This document shows, piece after piece, positions 52,871 through 62,685 of a stretch of DNA of 64,000 nt (positions within the stretch are counted from its first letter, which is position 1; the number at the start of each line of letters is the position of its first letter). Source of the DNA: Winogradskyella sp. GTDB taxonomy: Bacteria > Bacteroidota > Bacteroidia > Flavobacteriales > Flavobacteriaceae. Made by a program: the position numbers and the translations under genes. The stretch spans positions 331,294 through 395,293 of the forward strand of contig NZ_JABSSU010000005.1 of NCBI RefSeq assembly GCF_013213835.1, written 5' to 3'. Below the pieces are notes generated by a model. It was not told where the DNA came from. It saw nothing but the letters and a program-made list of their open reading frames with translations, and searched no databases.

Positions 52871-54052
52871 TTATTGGGTAAATTGATTGAGATAAGAACC
52901 AAATAATTCGGCTCGTTTGTCCCAAGAGTTGGACTTTGCAAATTCAATTCTTTTTTTTATCAATGCTTCAGAATCATTTTGAATCTGATCTTTAATCTGT
53001 TTTACAAATTCTTCCTGAGTATCAATGACATTAGCGATACCATAAAAGTCTTTAAGGACAGCAAACTCTGTCATAATTACTGGGACTCCAATCGCTAAGT
53101 ATTCATTAATCTTAAGTGGATAGATATTTTTATTTATTTCTGATTTTATATAAGGTATAATTCCAACATCAAATTTGGATACTATATCAGGTACTTCAGA
53201 GGCATGCACCGCTGGGTTAAATACAACATTATCGTATTTTGATAATCGATCCACAACTGGTTGATTCATAATACCACCAGTAAATTCAAAAGTTACATCA
53301 GGTAATTCCTGTACTGCATACTCTACTAAGTCAACATCAAATCTGTAATCGATTGATCCGGTATAACCAACTTTCTTTTTAGTTGTATCATTCACTTTTG
53401 TCTTGGCAAAAGGCACAAATAAGTCGTAATCCACACCATTTTTAACCACTACTGAGTTACTATTATATTGTTTTTTCTCGTTGTTTAAATACTCTGAAGT
53501 GGTAATAATACCATCTACCTTTTTACAGAATTCTTTTTCTAACGCAATGGTTCGAGCATTGTTTCTATCTAAATCCATTCCATCGTAGCAGTAGTAAATG
53601 TTTTTATGTTCATCTAATTCACCAATCATTGCTAATCCGTATACAGGATTAAAGGCTGTTAAAATGATAGAATCCTTTAGATTAAACTTCTTCTGAATTT
53701 TTCTAATCTGTCTTCTGTACATTTTTGTATTCCAACGATAAAAGAGATTTAAAAGACCTTCATTTTTAATTGAATTTGTAGGCAAAACAGGCGGCATTAC
53801 CATATGCTTAACCATTGCGCCAGTATCTGCTTCAATAGTTTGTACTCTTTTTTCTAAACCAAGCATTCGTTTAACAGGAATATTGATTTTACCTCTAATT
53901 CCATTAATCAGATCCTTAACAGTCCTTGGATACTCAATGAACAATACATTATTATGAAATGCCAATAACGACAGTAACTGTACTGTAGATTTAGTGTACT
54001 CACCTTCCCAAGTGGTATAAGAAATACATATGATGTTTTTATTCTTTAGCAT
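52871..54052 (-). CDS. GT1/GT4-type glycosyltransferase
   Basis: The 393-residue cytosolic protein has a GT-B fold of the TuaH-like kind: N-terminal IICISYTTWEGEYTKS, middle IILTAFNPVYGLAMIGELDEHKNIYYCYDG split over 130-158, C-terminal VGYTGSIDYRFDVDLV and the donor-site region YPLKINEYLAIGVPVIMTEF. It starts inside the last 7 nt of the upstream GT4 gene, so the two are coupled. Donor and acceptor cannot be told from sequence. Confidence 0.87.
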   Translation of the reverse strand: MLKNKNIICISYTTWEGEYTKSTVQLLSLLAFHNNVLFIEYPRTVKDLINGIRGKINIPVKRMLGLEKRVQTIEADTGAMVKHMVMPPVLPTNSIKNEGLLNLFYRWNTKMYRRQIRKIQKKFNLKDSIILTAFNPVYGLAMIGELDEHKNIYYCYDGMDLDRNNARTIALEKEFCKKVDGIITTSEYLNNEKKQYNSNSVVVKNGVDYDLFVPFAKTKVNDTTKKKVGYTGSIDYRFDVDLVEYAVQELPDVTFEFTGGIMNQPVVDRLSKYDNVVFNPAVHASEVPDIVSKFDVGIIPYIKSEINKNIYPLKINEYLAIGVPVIMTEFAVLKDFYGIANVIDTQEEFVKQIKDQIQNDSEALIKKRIEFAKSNSWDKRAELFGSYLNQFTQ

Positions 54053-55212
54053 ACGACTTTCTCTTTAAGTTGATATTCCATTTGCTTGTAAAGCTCAAGT
54101 ACTTGCTCCGCCATTGCATACCAAGAGAATTTTTCACTTCTTGCAAGACCTTTCTCAATTAAAGTATTTTTAAACTTTCCGTCAGATAAAATTTTCTCAA
54201 TACCTTCTGTAATTTCACCCGGATTAAATGGATCAACCAAGTAACCTGCATTACCTGAAATCTCAGGCATCGAAGATGTATTTGAAGTAATTACTGGAAC
54301 ACCACATGACATGGCTTCTAAGATTGGAATTCCAAAACTTTCTCTAAGTGAAGGATATAAGAACACCTCGCACATGGTATAAATGGCCGGTAAATCTGTA
54401 TTTTTTACATATCCTGTCAAGATGATATTGTTTATTAAATCAGGATCACCGATTTCAGTGGTCATCTTTTTTAATTCATCCAAATCATAATCTAACATGA
54501 CTAGTTTATAATCTTTTTCAGAATTTTTTAGAAAGTCTGAATATGCTTTTAATGTTCCTTTTGTGTTCTTTTTAGGATCTGTATTTCCTAAGAAAAAGAA
54601 ATAGTAATCAGGTAGCTTATATTTTGATTTTACTCTATCAAGTTCTGCTTGGTCTGTAACTGGTTTAAAATGGCTACCTACACCATTATAAACTGCAGAT
54701 AATTTATTATCAGACATGCCGAAGAACTCAGAAATGCGTTTTCTTTCAAAGTTAGATACTGTAATGACTTCCTTGCTCTTATTTACAACTCTTGGTACAA
54801 TTAACTTACGATAAACGTTTCCAAATTTTTGATATGGTGTTGCACTACTTTTAAGTATCTGCATATAAGATTTCTCCAAATAAATGATATCATGTAAGGT
54901 TGTAATAATTGGAATATCACTAAATATTGGTGCTGTATTACTTGTACAATGTAAAATGTCGCAACCGTGCGCCTTTGCAGCCTTAGGTAAAGCAAATTGT
55001 TCCCACAATGGATATATGCCACCTTCAAGTTCTACGATTTTAAAATTGTCTGTTTCTTCTAATACTGATGCATCTTCGTCTGGCTTAACAAAAACAATAT
55101 ATTCGTTCTCCTTATCAATTTTTTGTAAGTTCTTTATGAGCTCTAAAGCAACCATATCCATACCGTGCTTTTTAACCCTAAATAATCGTTGTCCTTCTAT
55201 TCCTATTCTCAT
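54046..55212 (-). CDS. GT4-family glycosyltransferase
   Basis: The 388-residue GT-B enzyme shows MRIGIEGQRLFRVKKHGMD (with the acceptor-loop Gly), ILHCTSNTAPIF, TLHDIIYLEK, the second-domain start YFFFLGNTDPKKN and the donor-binding block ESFGIPILEAMSCGVPVITS with the E-x7-E pattern. It overlaps the upstream GT2 gene by 4 nt (ATGA) and the downstream one by 7 nt. It probably builds the exopolysaccharide repeat unit. Confidence 0.92.
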   Translation of the reverse strand: MRIGIEGQRLFRVKKHGMDMVALELIKNLQKIDKENEYIVFVKPDEDASVLEETDNFKIVELEGGIYPLWEQFALPKAAKAHGCDILHCTSNTAPIFSDIPIITTLHDIIYLEKSYMQILKSSATPYQKFGNVYRKLIVPRVVNKSKEVITVSNFERKRISEFFGMSDNKLSAVYNGVGSHFKPVTDQAELDRVKSKYKLPDYYFFFLGNTDPKKNTKGTLKAYSDFLKNSEKDYKLVMLDYDLDELKKMTTEIGDPDLINNIILTGYVKNTDLPAIYTMCEVFLYPSLRESFGIPILEAMSCGVPVITSNTSSMPEISGNAGYLVDPFNPGEITEGIEKILSDGKFKNTLIEKGLARSEKFSWYAMAEQVLELYKQMEYQLKEKVVC

Positions 55213-56423
55213 GATTTCTGATCGTTTAAAGTTCCGTGTTGCGTATGAATAAACTTCTTATTAGCACCTTTTAATTTAAAGAGCATTAAGAACATTAGGA
55301 AAAAAGCCTTTGGTAACGTTATAGCAGCTTTTAAAGTATCTGCATTATAAAACTTTCTTGGTATTGAAAGGAAAAATGCCAATACAGTTAAACCAAATGC
55401 GACATACCAATACGTAGGTTCTATATTTGTGACAAACTCAGGAAATACAAATTGCAATAAAGCGTAGATACCTGTTAAGATAGTAACGACACCTAATAAC
55501 AGTATTCTTGGTGGTGTTACCATTTGATACACCTTATCAATAAAGTCTACATTGCCCTGTAGTAAAAAACCCTTTAGGCCAGGTAAAAAGTATCGTCGTA
55601 AGTATACAAACTGTGCAGACAACCATCTTCTTCTTTGATTTTGAAAATCTTTAGAACGTTGAATCTTTTCGTCGTAAACGTAAGCATCATTGATGTACTC
55701 AAGAATAATTTTATCTTTTATTAATTTAAACTCTAGCTCTTTATCAAATCCTCCTACAGCATTTACGTTTGCCATTACATCTTTAAAAAAAGCATAATCA
55801 AATGCCATTGCAGATCCGATTAAACTTGCTGATAAGCCTAATTTACGATGTCCTTTTCTAAATATGTGATTATTTACTTCTTCACTTATTGCGTCTAAAA
55901 TTGCAAACGATGTATTTACATTTTTAGCAACGCGATGACCTTGAACTACTGTACAACCATTGGCAAATGCTTCATCCATTTTAGAGATAAAATCTGACTC
56001 CATAATATTATCCGCATCTAAGATTAAAGCCACATCGTAAGCATCTCCTAATTGAGCCATTGCTTTATTTAAAGCTTTAGATTTGGTACTCTTTTCAAAA
56101 CTAACCTCAATTAGCTTTATAGGTAAAGCCTTTAATTGGTCTAAAGTTGATTCTTGAAACGAATCCGCAATAACTACGACATCATATCTGTCTGAAGGGT
56201 AATCTTGTTGTAAAGCAGATTTAGCAACATTTACGATTACCTGATCTTCTTTATATCCTGGAATTAATACTGCGATTTTTTTGAACTCACCTGAGTTCTT
56301 AAATGATGGATCTTTGTAGAATTGACCTGCTAATGCAAATATAAATACATACAAGCTAGCAAAACCGAAATATATAAATATGACGTATTCTATAATAAGT
56401 AGGATAATGTTTAGGGCTTCCAT
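55209..56423 (-). CDS. Processive-type membrane GT2 glycosyltransferase
   Basis: The 404-residue protein has an N-terminal membrane helix (7-32), a GT-A domain with AVLIPGYKED, the metal-binding ILDADN (Asp136, Asp138), the acidic loop DKELEFKLI and the QxxRW signature NQRRRW (Gln263 to Trp267), and C-terminal helices at about 305-385. QxxRW marks cellulose- or hyaluronan-synthase-like enzymes that hold a growing chain, though many Wzy-pathway enzymes share it. It overlaps the next gene by 4 nt. Confidence 0.91.
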   Translation of the reverse strand: MEALNIILLIIEYVIFIYFGFASLYVFIFALAGQFYKDPSFKNSGEFKKIAVLIPGYKEDQVIVNVAKSALQQDYPSDRYDVVVIADSFQESTLDQLKALPIKLIEVSFEKSTKSKALNKAMAQLGDAYDVALILDADNIMESDFISKMDEAFANGCTVVQGHRVAKNVNTSFAILDAISEEVNNHIFRKGHRKLGLSASLIGSAMAFDYAFFKDVMANVNAVGGFDKELEFKLIKDKIILEYINDAYVYDEKIQRSKDFQNQRRRWLSAQFVYLRRYFLPGLKGFLLQGNVDFIDKVYQMVTPPRILLLGVVTILTGIYALLQFVFPEFVTNIEPTYWYVAFGLTVLAFFLSIPRKFYNADTLKAAITLPKAFFLMFLMLFKLKGANKKFIHTQHGTLNDQKS

Positions 56424-56455
56424 AATGTTGCTTTTAAATGTTTTTAAATAGTTTA

Positions 56456-57388
56456 TTAACCACGAATGGTATCTCGTACTTTAAGCGCGGCTTTTCTTAA
56501 AAACGGGAAGTATTTTCCTGATTTGATGTTATATGCTAATGATTGTGAATTGAAAATCATTTGGAAATTTTGAGTACAGAATACTGGCTTCTGAGTAATT
56601 CTATTTATTTCAATCGCCTGGTGTAATTCACTCTCAAAAAATAAATTGTAATAAGAATCTTTGTAGGTATTTGCCTTATGACCACCATGATTATTCGCCT
56701 TTTGACGTGCTTTGGCATTAGGTAGATCTAACATAATTAATTTATCATATTTTACACCATGATTTTTTAACCATATCTCTGTTTCCTCTCTATACTTTTC
56801 AAGTCTAGAAGTTACTAAAGCACCAATTTTTGCTTTTGGAATATACAATGGTGTCGCATTAAGTAAAAACTCTTTATACTTTGGCCCATCATCATTTTGC
56901 TCTGGAGTTGGATCTACACATAATACACCATCAATATCAAAACAGGCTTTATCTAAAGTAGAATGATTAAAAATATTCCATTGGAAATATCTTGGAATAC
57001 CAACAGTTTCAAACGAATAATCAACAGTATTTTGTTTTCCTGGTAATACATAAATAGCGGCATACTTTAAATCGAACTGCGATTCTAAATCTGCTAAACT
57101 TGCCTTACATTTTTTCATTGCTGATCCTGACGACACACTGTCATCAACAACTAAAACTTTTTTAAACTGTTTAATGTCAAAATATTGTCCACGCTCTCCA
57201 GCCTTATAAATATGACCATTTATAAAAGAATGTAAATCTGTATATGGTAAGTTTAAATACAGTGCTAATAAATTAGCTGGTAACATTCCACTTCGAGGCA
57301 CACCTACTATTAGGTCAAAATCCCTAGGAATCATATGGATTCCTCTTAGGATGGTTTGGTTTAAATCACTTAAATTTCTAAAATTCAT
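56456..57388 (-). CDS. Phosphoribosyltransferase-HAD-like fusion protein
   Basis: The 310-residue cytosolic protein joins two folds. Residues 1-140 are a type I PRTase with PRSGMLPANLLA and the PRPP loop VLVVDDSVSSGSAM (78-91, Asp82/Asp83). Residues 145-300 look like a HAD phosphohydrolase: motif I FDIDGVL with Asp151 and Asp153, then VTSRLEKYR as motif II; the later Lys and Asp motifs are less clear. It lies inside the exopolysaccharide operon, 15 bp after the polymerase gene. A role in making a phosphoribosyl- or ribose-containing donor is inference: the PRTase could move the ribosyl phosphate and the HAD part dephosphorylate it. Confidence 0.8.
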   Translation of the reverse strand: MNFRNLSDLNQTILRGIHMIPRDFDLIVGVPRSGMLPANLLALYLNLPYTDLHSFINGHIYKAGERGQYFDIKQFKKVLVVDDSVSSGSAMKKCKASLADLESQFDLKYAAIYVLPGKQNTVDYSFETVGIPRYFQWNIFNHSTLDKACFDIDGVLCVDPTPEQNDDGPKYKEFLLNATPLYIPKAKIGALVTSRLEKYREETEIWLKNHGVKYDKLIMLDLPNAKARQKANNHGGHKANTYKDSYYNLFFESELHQAIEINRITQKPVFCTQNFQMIFNSQSLAYNIKSGKYFPFLRKAALKVRDTIRG

Positions 57389-57403
57389 AATTGTAGGTTT
57401 TAA

Positions 57404-58912
57404 TTATTGTATAGATTTGATAGGTTCTGTTAATTCTTTTTCATTTTCTATTGCTGAGTCATCTTTCCATCGTCTAGATGAAAACATAAATACCATAGAT
57501 AAATACATTACTATTCCTGTCGGCATTTGTCCTAAGACTCCATTACCATAGGATGCCATCATAATACCTGCAAAACCGCAGGTAATGGCGGTGACCATAA
57601 TTTTTTGATCTTGATTCTTAATCCGGAACATGACATTGTAGGCTCCTGTGATGAGTATAAAAAACATCATAAATAAATAGTACCACAAGCCTACCACACC
57701 AGTATCTGCCCATATCATCACATACCAACTATCTGTGGCAGTGTTTGCCAAAAACGTATGTGGTGTAAAACGTTGTCCCCAATTTCCTGTAGCACCAACT
57801 CCACCACCAATTGGTCTAGAAGCTAGATACGATTTTAGTTTACGTTGGTTGGCCAATCTTACTTGTAATGATGCATCGTTAGGATCAAAGGCTGTACGCA
57901 TTCTTCTAATTTCCGGATTAGAATGCATTAATGTTGTATGTGCAAAAAAGACATATACACTCAAGCCAAAAATGGCACCAAGTGTTAGCATCTTTACATT
58001 TTTACTTAAAATTAAGTACATGATACCTGCCATTCCTGGTACAGAAATTGCACCTCTGGTTCCTGAAATAAGCATTCCGAAAAGTCCTAATACACCAACA
58101 GTTAAATAAAAAGCTCTAAGCTTCATACTGGCTGCTTTTCTAAATACTGCTAGCATTAGGAAAACGATACCAGCATGTCCTTGTGCTGCACCAAATTGAC
58201 CTGCATCAGAGTAAAAAGAGAATACTCTCAACTTACCAAATAAGATGTGTGTTTTATACGACCCTGCATTTAACCAGGCTTGCTCATATGGGTCAACACC
58301 CATTGTAAATTGCATAAGACCTTTCATAGTTCCTAATAAGGACATAACTCCCCATACTATAAAAAACAGTTGTAGGTCTTTTGGTTTGTTAAACAGTACA
58401 AATGCTAAAGGAATCACCAAGAATTGGTACAAACCTAATCCTCTCATTGCATAGAACCATGCCGCTACACTTTGAGCTTCAGGATTGGCGATTTGCAACA
58501 TAATATAACCGAACCACATCGCTACTAAAAGTGTTAAATGCGACTTTGCTTTACTCCATTTTATTTTCTCCGCAAAAGCTTTAAAGAATAATGCGAGATA
58601 TAAAATAAGTAATACACCATCAATACTTAGACCAAGTGGTGCTGGCACGTAGCGAGATAATCCAATAACAAGGAATCCTTGAATAACAAGAAGTATTATT
58701 CCTAGTCTTGGAATTGTGAATAATTTATAAAGTAAAATAGACACAAACAAAAGTCCCAGACAACCAATAGCCGGTAACAAACCACTCTTTGCTATCATTA
58801 ATGTAATAATCAACAATCCTAAAAGAACTGGTGCCAAAACTTTTAATTGACCAAGTTTTGCTGAACCTGTGCTTACTTCAAATGGGTTGATATGTTCGTT
58901 TGTTGAATTCAC
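57404..58912 (-). CDS. Wzy/O-antigen-ligase-like polysaccharide polymerase
   Basis: The 502-residue protein has about 11-12 membrane helices from residue 28 on, with a large extracytoplasmic loop near 345-400 containing RPIGGGVGATGNWG, PHTFLANTATDSWYV and ADTGVVGLW, the pattern of the Wzy_C/O-antigen ligase family. It should join lipid-linked repeat units in the periplasm after Wzx has flipped them. It lies 11 bp after the flippase gene. Confidence 0.88.
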   Translation of the reverse strand: MNSTNEHINPFEVSTGSAKLGQLKVLAPVLLGLLIITLMIAKSGLLPAIGCLGLLFVSILLYKLFTIPRLGIILLVIQGFLVIGLSRYVPAPLGLSIDGVLLILYLALFFKAFAEKIKWSKAKSHLTLLVAMWFGYIMLQIANPEAQSVAAWFYAMRGLGLYQFLVIPLAFVLFNKPKDLQLFFIVWGVMSLLGTMKGLMQFTMGVDPYEQAWLNAGSYKTHILFGKLRVFSFYSDAGQFGAAQGHAGIVFLMLAVFRKAASMKLRAFYLTVGVLGLFGMLISGTRGAISVPGMAGIMYLILSKNVKMLTLGAIFGLSVYVFFAHTTLMHSNPEIRRMRTAFDPNDASLQVRLANQRKLKSYLASRPIGGGVGATGNWGQRFTPHTFLANTATDSWYVMIWADTGVVGLWYYLFMMFFILITGAYNVMFRIKNQDQKIMVTAITCGFAGIMMASYGNGVLGQMPTGIVMYLSMVFMFSSRRWKDDSAIENEKELTEPIKSIQ

Positions 58913-58923
58913 TTTAATTTATG

Positions 58924-60294
58924 CTACTTTGTAAATAAGCTTCCTTTCTTACTTCTAACCTTTTGCCACAGCTCTAGGTAGAACATATTAGCATGCTTTA
59001 TTAAATCTTTACCTGAAATTTTTATTTCTTTATTTAAGAAGAATATTCCTAAGACGATTCCTATTGCTGTAAACACTAACGTAAATAATGCCACCATTTC
59101 TAATGATTTAAATACAAATACTGCTATTAAATCTCCAACGATGTTAGTTGTTAACATTACGGCAACTTTAAGTGCATTGACATTAGGTTTATTTATACTA
59201 TCCAACCCAATACCAGTCATTCTATCTAATGGCAACAATAAACCGTAAACAGCTAAGATTTTCACGATATTTACTATGTCATAACCTATAGCATTTACGT
59301 CTAGATATTGCTCACCAGAAATAAGTATTACAAACGGTTCAGCAAATACAAAAAATGCTAATGAGATTGCAACAAATAGGTATGATAAAGCACCAGAATA
59401 TGTATTGAATAATAAGTGTAATTCTTTACTATTATTCATAAGACTAGCCTTGGACATTTTCGGAAATGCTGTTGCCGAAAAGCTTCTTAACGGAATAAGA
59501 ATTATTTCTAGTAATTTTAATGGTATACTATATAATGCGACTGCTGCATTACCTAATGGACTGATACTAATAATCAAAATATCAGCGTTCTTCAATAAAT
59601 TGGATCCAATTAATGTGAAAACACTGTATTTACCAAAGTTCAGTAGCTTCTTATTGGTACGTTTCTCAGCTTTAGAAATTAACTTTAATCCATCCCAACC
59701 TGAAACAACGCACATTAGTGATGTTAAACCATTAACAATTAGTAATAACATCACCAATTCACCAATCGTTAAATTAAGAGCTATTGTATTTATTACTAAA
59801 ATGATGAAAAACACACCACTATTTAATGCTTTAATTAGCAACATTTTGCTGTAGTTCATCTTAGCTTGTAAAACAACCAAAGCGTTATTCCATGGCAGAT
59901 TTACAAAAGCCATAATTGGATACCAAGCAAAGAATAGTACGTATCCTGAATTATCTATCGTATCGCTAAATAGAAATCTAACTGCAACTAAAATAAATGC
60001 AATAATTGCTGTAACTATTAAACTAATTACAGTGTTAGAGCCAATCAGTGCTTTGCTTTCGTTTTCTGAAGCACCAGATAAAAATCTCACAAGACCATTA
60101 TTGGTAATTCCGAATCTGAGCATTTCAACAAATGAGCCACCTGAAATAAATAATACCCATTGTGCAAAAGAATCTGTATCTAAACTACGTGCTAAAAGCG
60201 CAAAACCAGCAAACCCAAATACAGCAATGGTAAGATTACCTCCTAAGGATAGGAAGTTATCTTCTCTCATTATTTTTTTAATTAACTGTATCAT
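58924..60294 (-). CDS. Wzx-like polysaccharide flippase
   Basis: The 456-residue protein has 12 or more membrane helices and the pattern of the oligosaccharide flippase (MATE-like/PST) family: an N-terminal GNLTIAVFGFAGFALLARSL, middle FGKYSVFTLIGSNLLKNADILIIS split over 220-243, then PLKLLEIILIPLRSFSATAFP. It would move undecaprenyl-linked repeat units across the inner membrane. Two bases separate it from the co-polymerase gene, so the genes are tightly linked. Confidence 0.9.
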   Translation of the reverse strand: MIQLIKKIMREDNFLSLGGNLTIAVFGFAGFALLARSLDTDSFAQWVLFISGGSFVEMLRFGITNNGLVRFLSGASENESKALIGSNTVISLIVTAIIAFILVAVRFLFSDTIDNSGYVLFFAWYPIMAFVNLPWNNALVVLQAKMNYSKMLLIKALNSGVFFIILVINTIALNLTIGELVMLLLIVNGLTSLMCVVSGWDGLKLISKAEKRTNKKLLNFGKYSVFTLIGSNLLKNADILIISISPLGNAAVALYSIPLKLLEIILIPLRSFSATAFPKMSKASLMNNSKELHLLFNTYSGALSYLFVAISLAFFVFAEPFVILISGEQYLDVNAIGYDIVNIVKILAVYGLLLPLDRMTGIGLDSINKPNVNALKVAVMLTTNIVGDLIAVFVFKSLEMVALFTLVFTAIGIVLGIFFLNKEIKISGKDLIKHANMFYLELWQKVRSKKGSLFTK

Positions 60295-60296
60295 GA

Positions 60297-62672
60297 TTAA
60301 ATGTTATTTTTAGAATAGAACTGGAACTGTAGTATATTCTTAATTTTTCTTCTTGAACTTGAACGTTGTCTTGGTAATTCACCTAAAAGAGATTCTACCT
60401 CTTTAACCTCAACACCATTTATAAAGAATTGAATCTTATCCTCTGCAAGTGTTTTTACCTTATCAAAAACATTTTGATCAGCCGTAGACCATAGTCTGTT
60501 AGAACGACAAACTAGAAGCACTAAGTCTGAATTCTCAATAAGTTTATTAGGATAGGTTACATCTAAAATATTTGGTAACTCAATAATGATAAAATCAACT
60601 GATTTATCAACCTTTCTGTCATCTAAAACATTAAGTTCTGTATAGTCTTTTACATGAATAAACGCATTATCTACTTTGTAAGTAAAAAGTTCAGAATCTT
60701 CAACTTTATCAGTAAGATGTTTTAAAAATGGTTGCTCATAATCGTTTCTAGGATCTTGGTATCCTAAGAACCTATACAACCAATGGAATTTTGTTGACTT
60801 CCCTAATTCTTTCTTTTTAAAAGAGTCACTCAAAACCGCAACCGAATATCCTTCAGCCTTTAATTGTTGAGCTATATTACCACATATAGTAGTCTTCCCT
60901 TCATTTGTCTTAGTACTAATGACCGTTATAACTTTAGGCTTTTTAGTATTATTACCTTCATTTACTGCAAATCCTAAATTTTGCATCAAGAATTCCATTA
61001 GACGTTCTTGAATTCTAAGTAAATTAATACGTCCTTTATTTTTAAATATTTTTGGCATAATACCAATAGCTGGTATCCCTAAAACATCTTCTGTATGTTT
61101 TATATTCTTTAAAGTGTTGTCAAAGAAATCCATGAGTAAAATACTAGCTAACAACATAATGAAGCTAAACAAACCTGCTACAACTATTATAATCTTTCGC
61201 TTAGAAGGAATAGGTTTTAAAGGAAAATATGGTGGATCTACCATCTTAAGATTACTCGATAATTGTGTGTCTTGAAACTTAAGTTTAGCTAAATTTAATC
61301 CTCTTAGTATTTCTAAGTATTCTTCTTCAATAACACTAATTTGTCTTTCAATTCTTTTGATATTTGCACCTGCTGGAGCATATTTCTCAACTTCTTTTTC
61401 AAATTCTTGACTTTGTCTAGTCATTAAATCTACCTCAGCATCTAAATCTTCGCTTTCCACTACCTTATCTAACCACTGAGGCATCATTTTATTCATTGGT
61501 ACACCTTCAGTTGAGTTATTCATTATATACAACTGACCAACTTTATCTTCAATTTCTTTTTTAAGTTTTTCTGTTTGTTCTTTTAATGCTGCAATGTTTT
61601 TTAAGCTGGTATCGGAACCATCTGACTTGGCTTCTTCTATTACAATTCTATAGTTAAGTTTACCTAACTGATCCTTGTCAGCTAAAACTTCATCATTTTT
61701 CTTTTGAATTTGTTCTTGTATCTCTAACTTTTCCTCAAGTTTCTTACGTGACGCTAAGGAACCTGCAAGCTCAGCTTGCTTTTGTTTATATGCAATCTGC
61801 ATATTCTCTTTAACATTAGCTACTGCCTTACTTTGCTCATAAAGGTTAATGATGTTATTATCTTGTTGAAACTTTAAGAGCCTATCTTCGACTACTTTCA
61901 ATTTAGCTTCAGCTTCTTTAAGTTGACCAGTAAAATATTTTACTACTGCGTCAGAACCATTCTCTTTAATGCTCTTATATTTTCTAATACATACCTCACC
62001 TAATATCGCTAATGTTTGTTGACAAATACCCGCGTCACCAGCTTCATAACTTAGCTTTAATAAATCACTAGATCCTACTCTTACTGCAGCTATTTTTGAC
62101 AGTGCATCTAAAGAGTAGAATGGATCTTCATAATTCAATAATTCATAAATAAAATTATCATTGCTACTTTTCATCAGCTCCATTAAATTAGCTACAGTTT
62201 GTTCATAGTCATCTTTACTATGACCTTCAGGTACAATTTGCGCTAAATAATCTTCCTGTAAATTGTCTCCCTTTTTTGGAGCAACAGAAGATTTTACCAC
62301 ATAATCATAAATGTCTTCTGGAACTAATAATTTCAATTCAGCAAAATTCTCCGGAGATATATATTTTTCATGTGGCTGATCAAGCATTAGATGTTGACTC
62401 AATAATCGCACTCCCACTTCTTCTTGAGTTTCACGCGATTTTATAATATTTATAAGATTATCAAAAGCTGTATTTGACGCAAAATAGTCTGATCGTTTTT
62501 CCATTTCTATGGATGTACCAGAAGCTATACCAGTGTATAAAACTGCCTGTGTAGCATAGTCATACTTAGGATTCATGGTTAATACAATAGCCAATGACGC
62601 CATAACAATTGGCGCAACCATAAGAAGTATCTTATGCTTTAATAAAACCCTTATAAAGTCTATTAATTTCAT
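60297..62672 (-). CDS. Polysaccharide co-polymerase with BY-kinase-like domain (Wzc/GumC type), kinase probably degenerate
   Basis: The 791-residue protein has helix 1 at about 13-31, a long periplasmic part with coiled coils (about 230-480), helix 2 at about 492-514 and a cytosolic P-loop domain (570-780). The Walker A block reads STKTNEGKTT, close to the S-x-x-x-G-E-G-K-S form. But Walker A' reads VAVLSDSF, Walker B reads FIIIELPN (Glu where BY-kinases have Asp), and there is no Tyr cluster at the C-terminus, which ends FQFYSKNNI. It likely controls chain length and links to an outer-membrane exporter; Tyr-kinase activity is doubtful. Confidence 0.87.
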   Translation of the reverse strand: MKLIDFIRVLLKHKILLMVAPIVMASLAIVLTMNPKYDYATQAVLYTGIASGTSIEMEKRSDYFASNTAFDNLINIIKSRETQEEVGVRLLSQHLMLDQPHEKYISPENFAELKLLVPEDIYDYVVKSSVAPKKGDNLQEDYLAQIVPEGHSKDDYEQTVANLMELMKSSNDNFIYELLNYEDPFYSLDALSKIAAVRVGSSDLLKLSYEAGDAGICQQTLAILGEVCIRKYKSIKENGSDAVVKYFTGQLKEAEAKLKVVEDRLLKFQQDNNIINLYEQSKAVANVKENMQIAYKQKQAELAGSLASRKKLEEKLEIQEQIQKKNDEVLADKDQLGKLNYRIVIEEAKSDGSDTSLKNIAALKEQTEKLKKEIEDKVGQLYIMNNSTEGVPMNKMMPQWLDKVVESEDLDAEVDLMTRQSQEFEKEVEKYAPAGANIKRIERQISVIEEEYLEILRGLNLAKLKFQDTQLSSNLKMVDPPYFPLKPIPSKRKIIIVVAGLFSFIMLLASILLMDFFDNTLKNIKHTEDVLGIPAIGIMPKIFKNKGRINLLRIQERLMEFLMQNLGFAVNEGNNTKKPKVITVISTKTNEGKTTICGNIAQQLKAEGYSVAVLSDSFKKKELGKSTKFHWLYRFLGYQDPRNDYEQPFLKHLTDKVEDSELFTYKVDNAFIHVKDYTELNVLDDRKVDKSVDFIIIELPNILDVTYPNKLIENSDLVLLVCRSNRLWSTADQNVFDKVKTLAEDKIQFFINGVEVKEVESLLGELPRQRSSSRRKIKNILQFQFYSKNNI

Positions 62673-62685
62673 CGTTATCTATCGC

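Noticed and set aside
55587..55672. TCGTCGTAA copies near 55590 and 55662 as regulatory sites
   Set aside because: Both lie within conserved coding sequence of the GT2 gene (around YLRRYF and YVYDEK) and are explained by codons.
60032..60313. Plus-strand frame opposite the flippase start
   Set aside because: Antisense to a clear membrane protein gene; no signal of its own.
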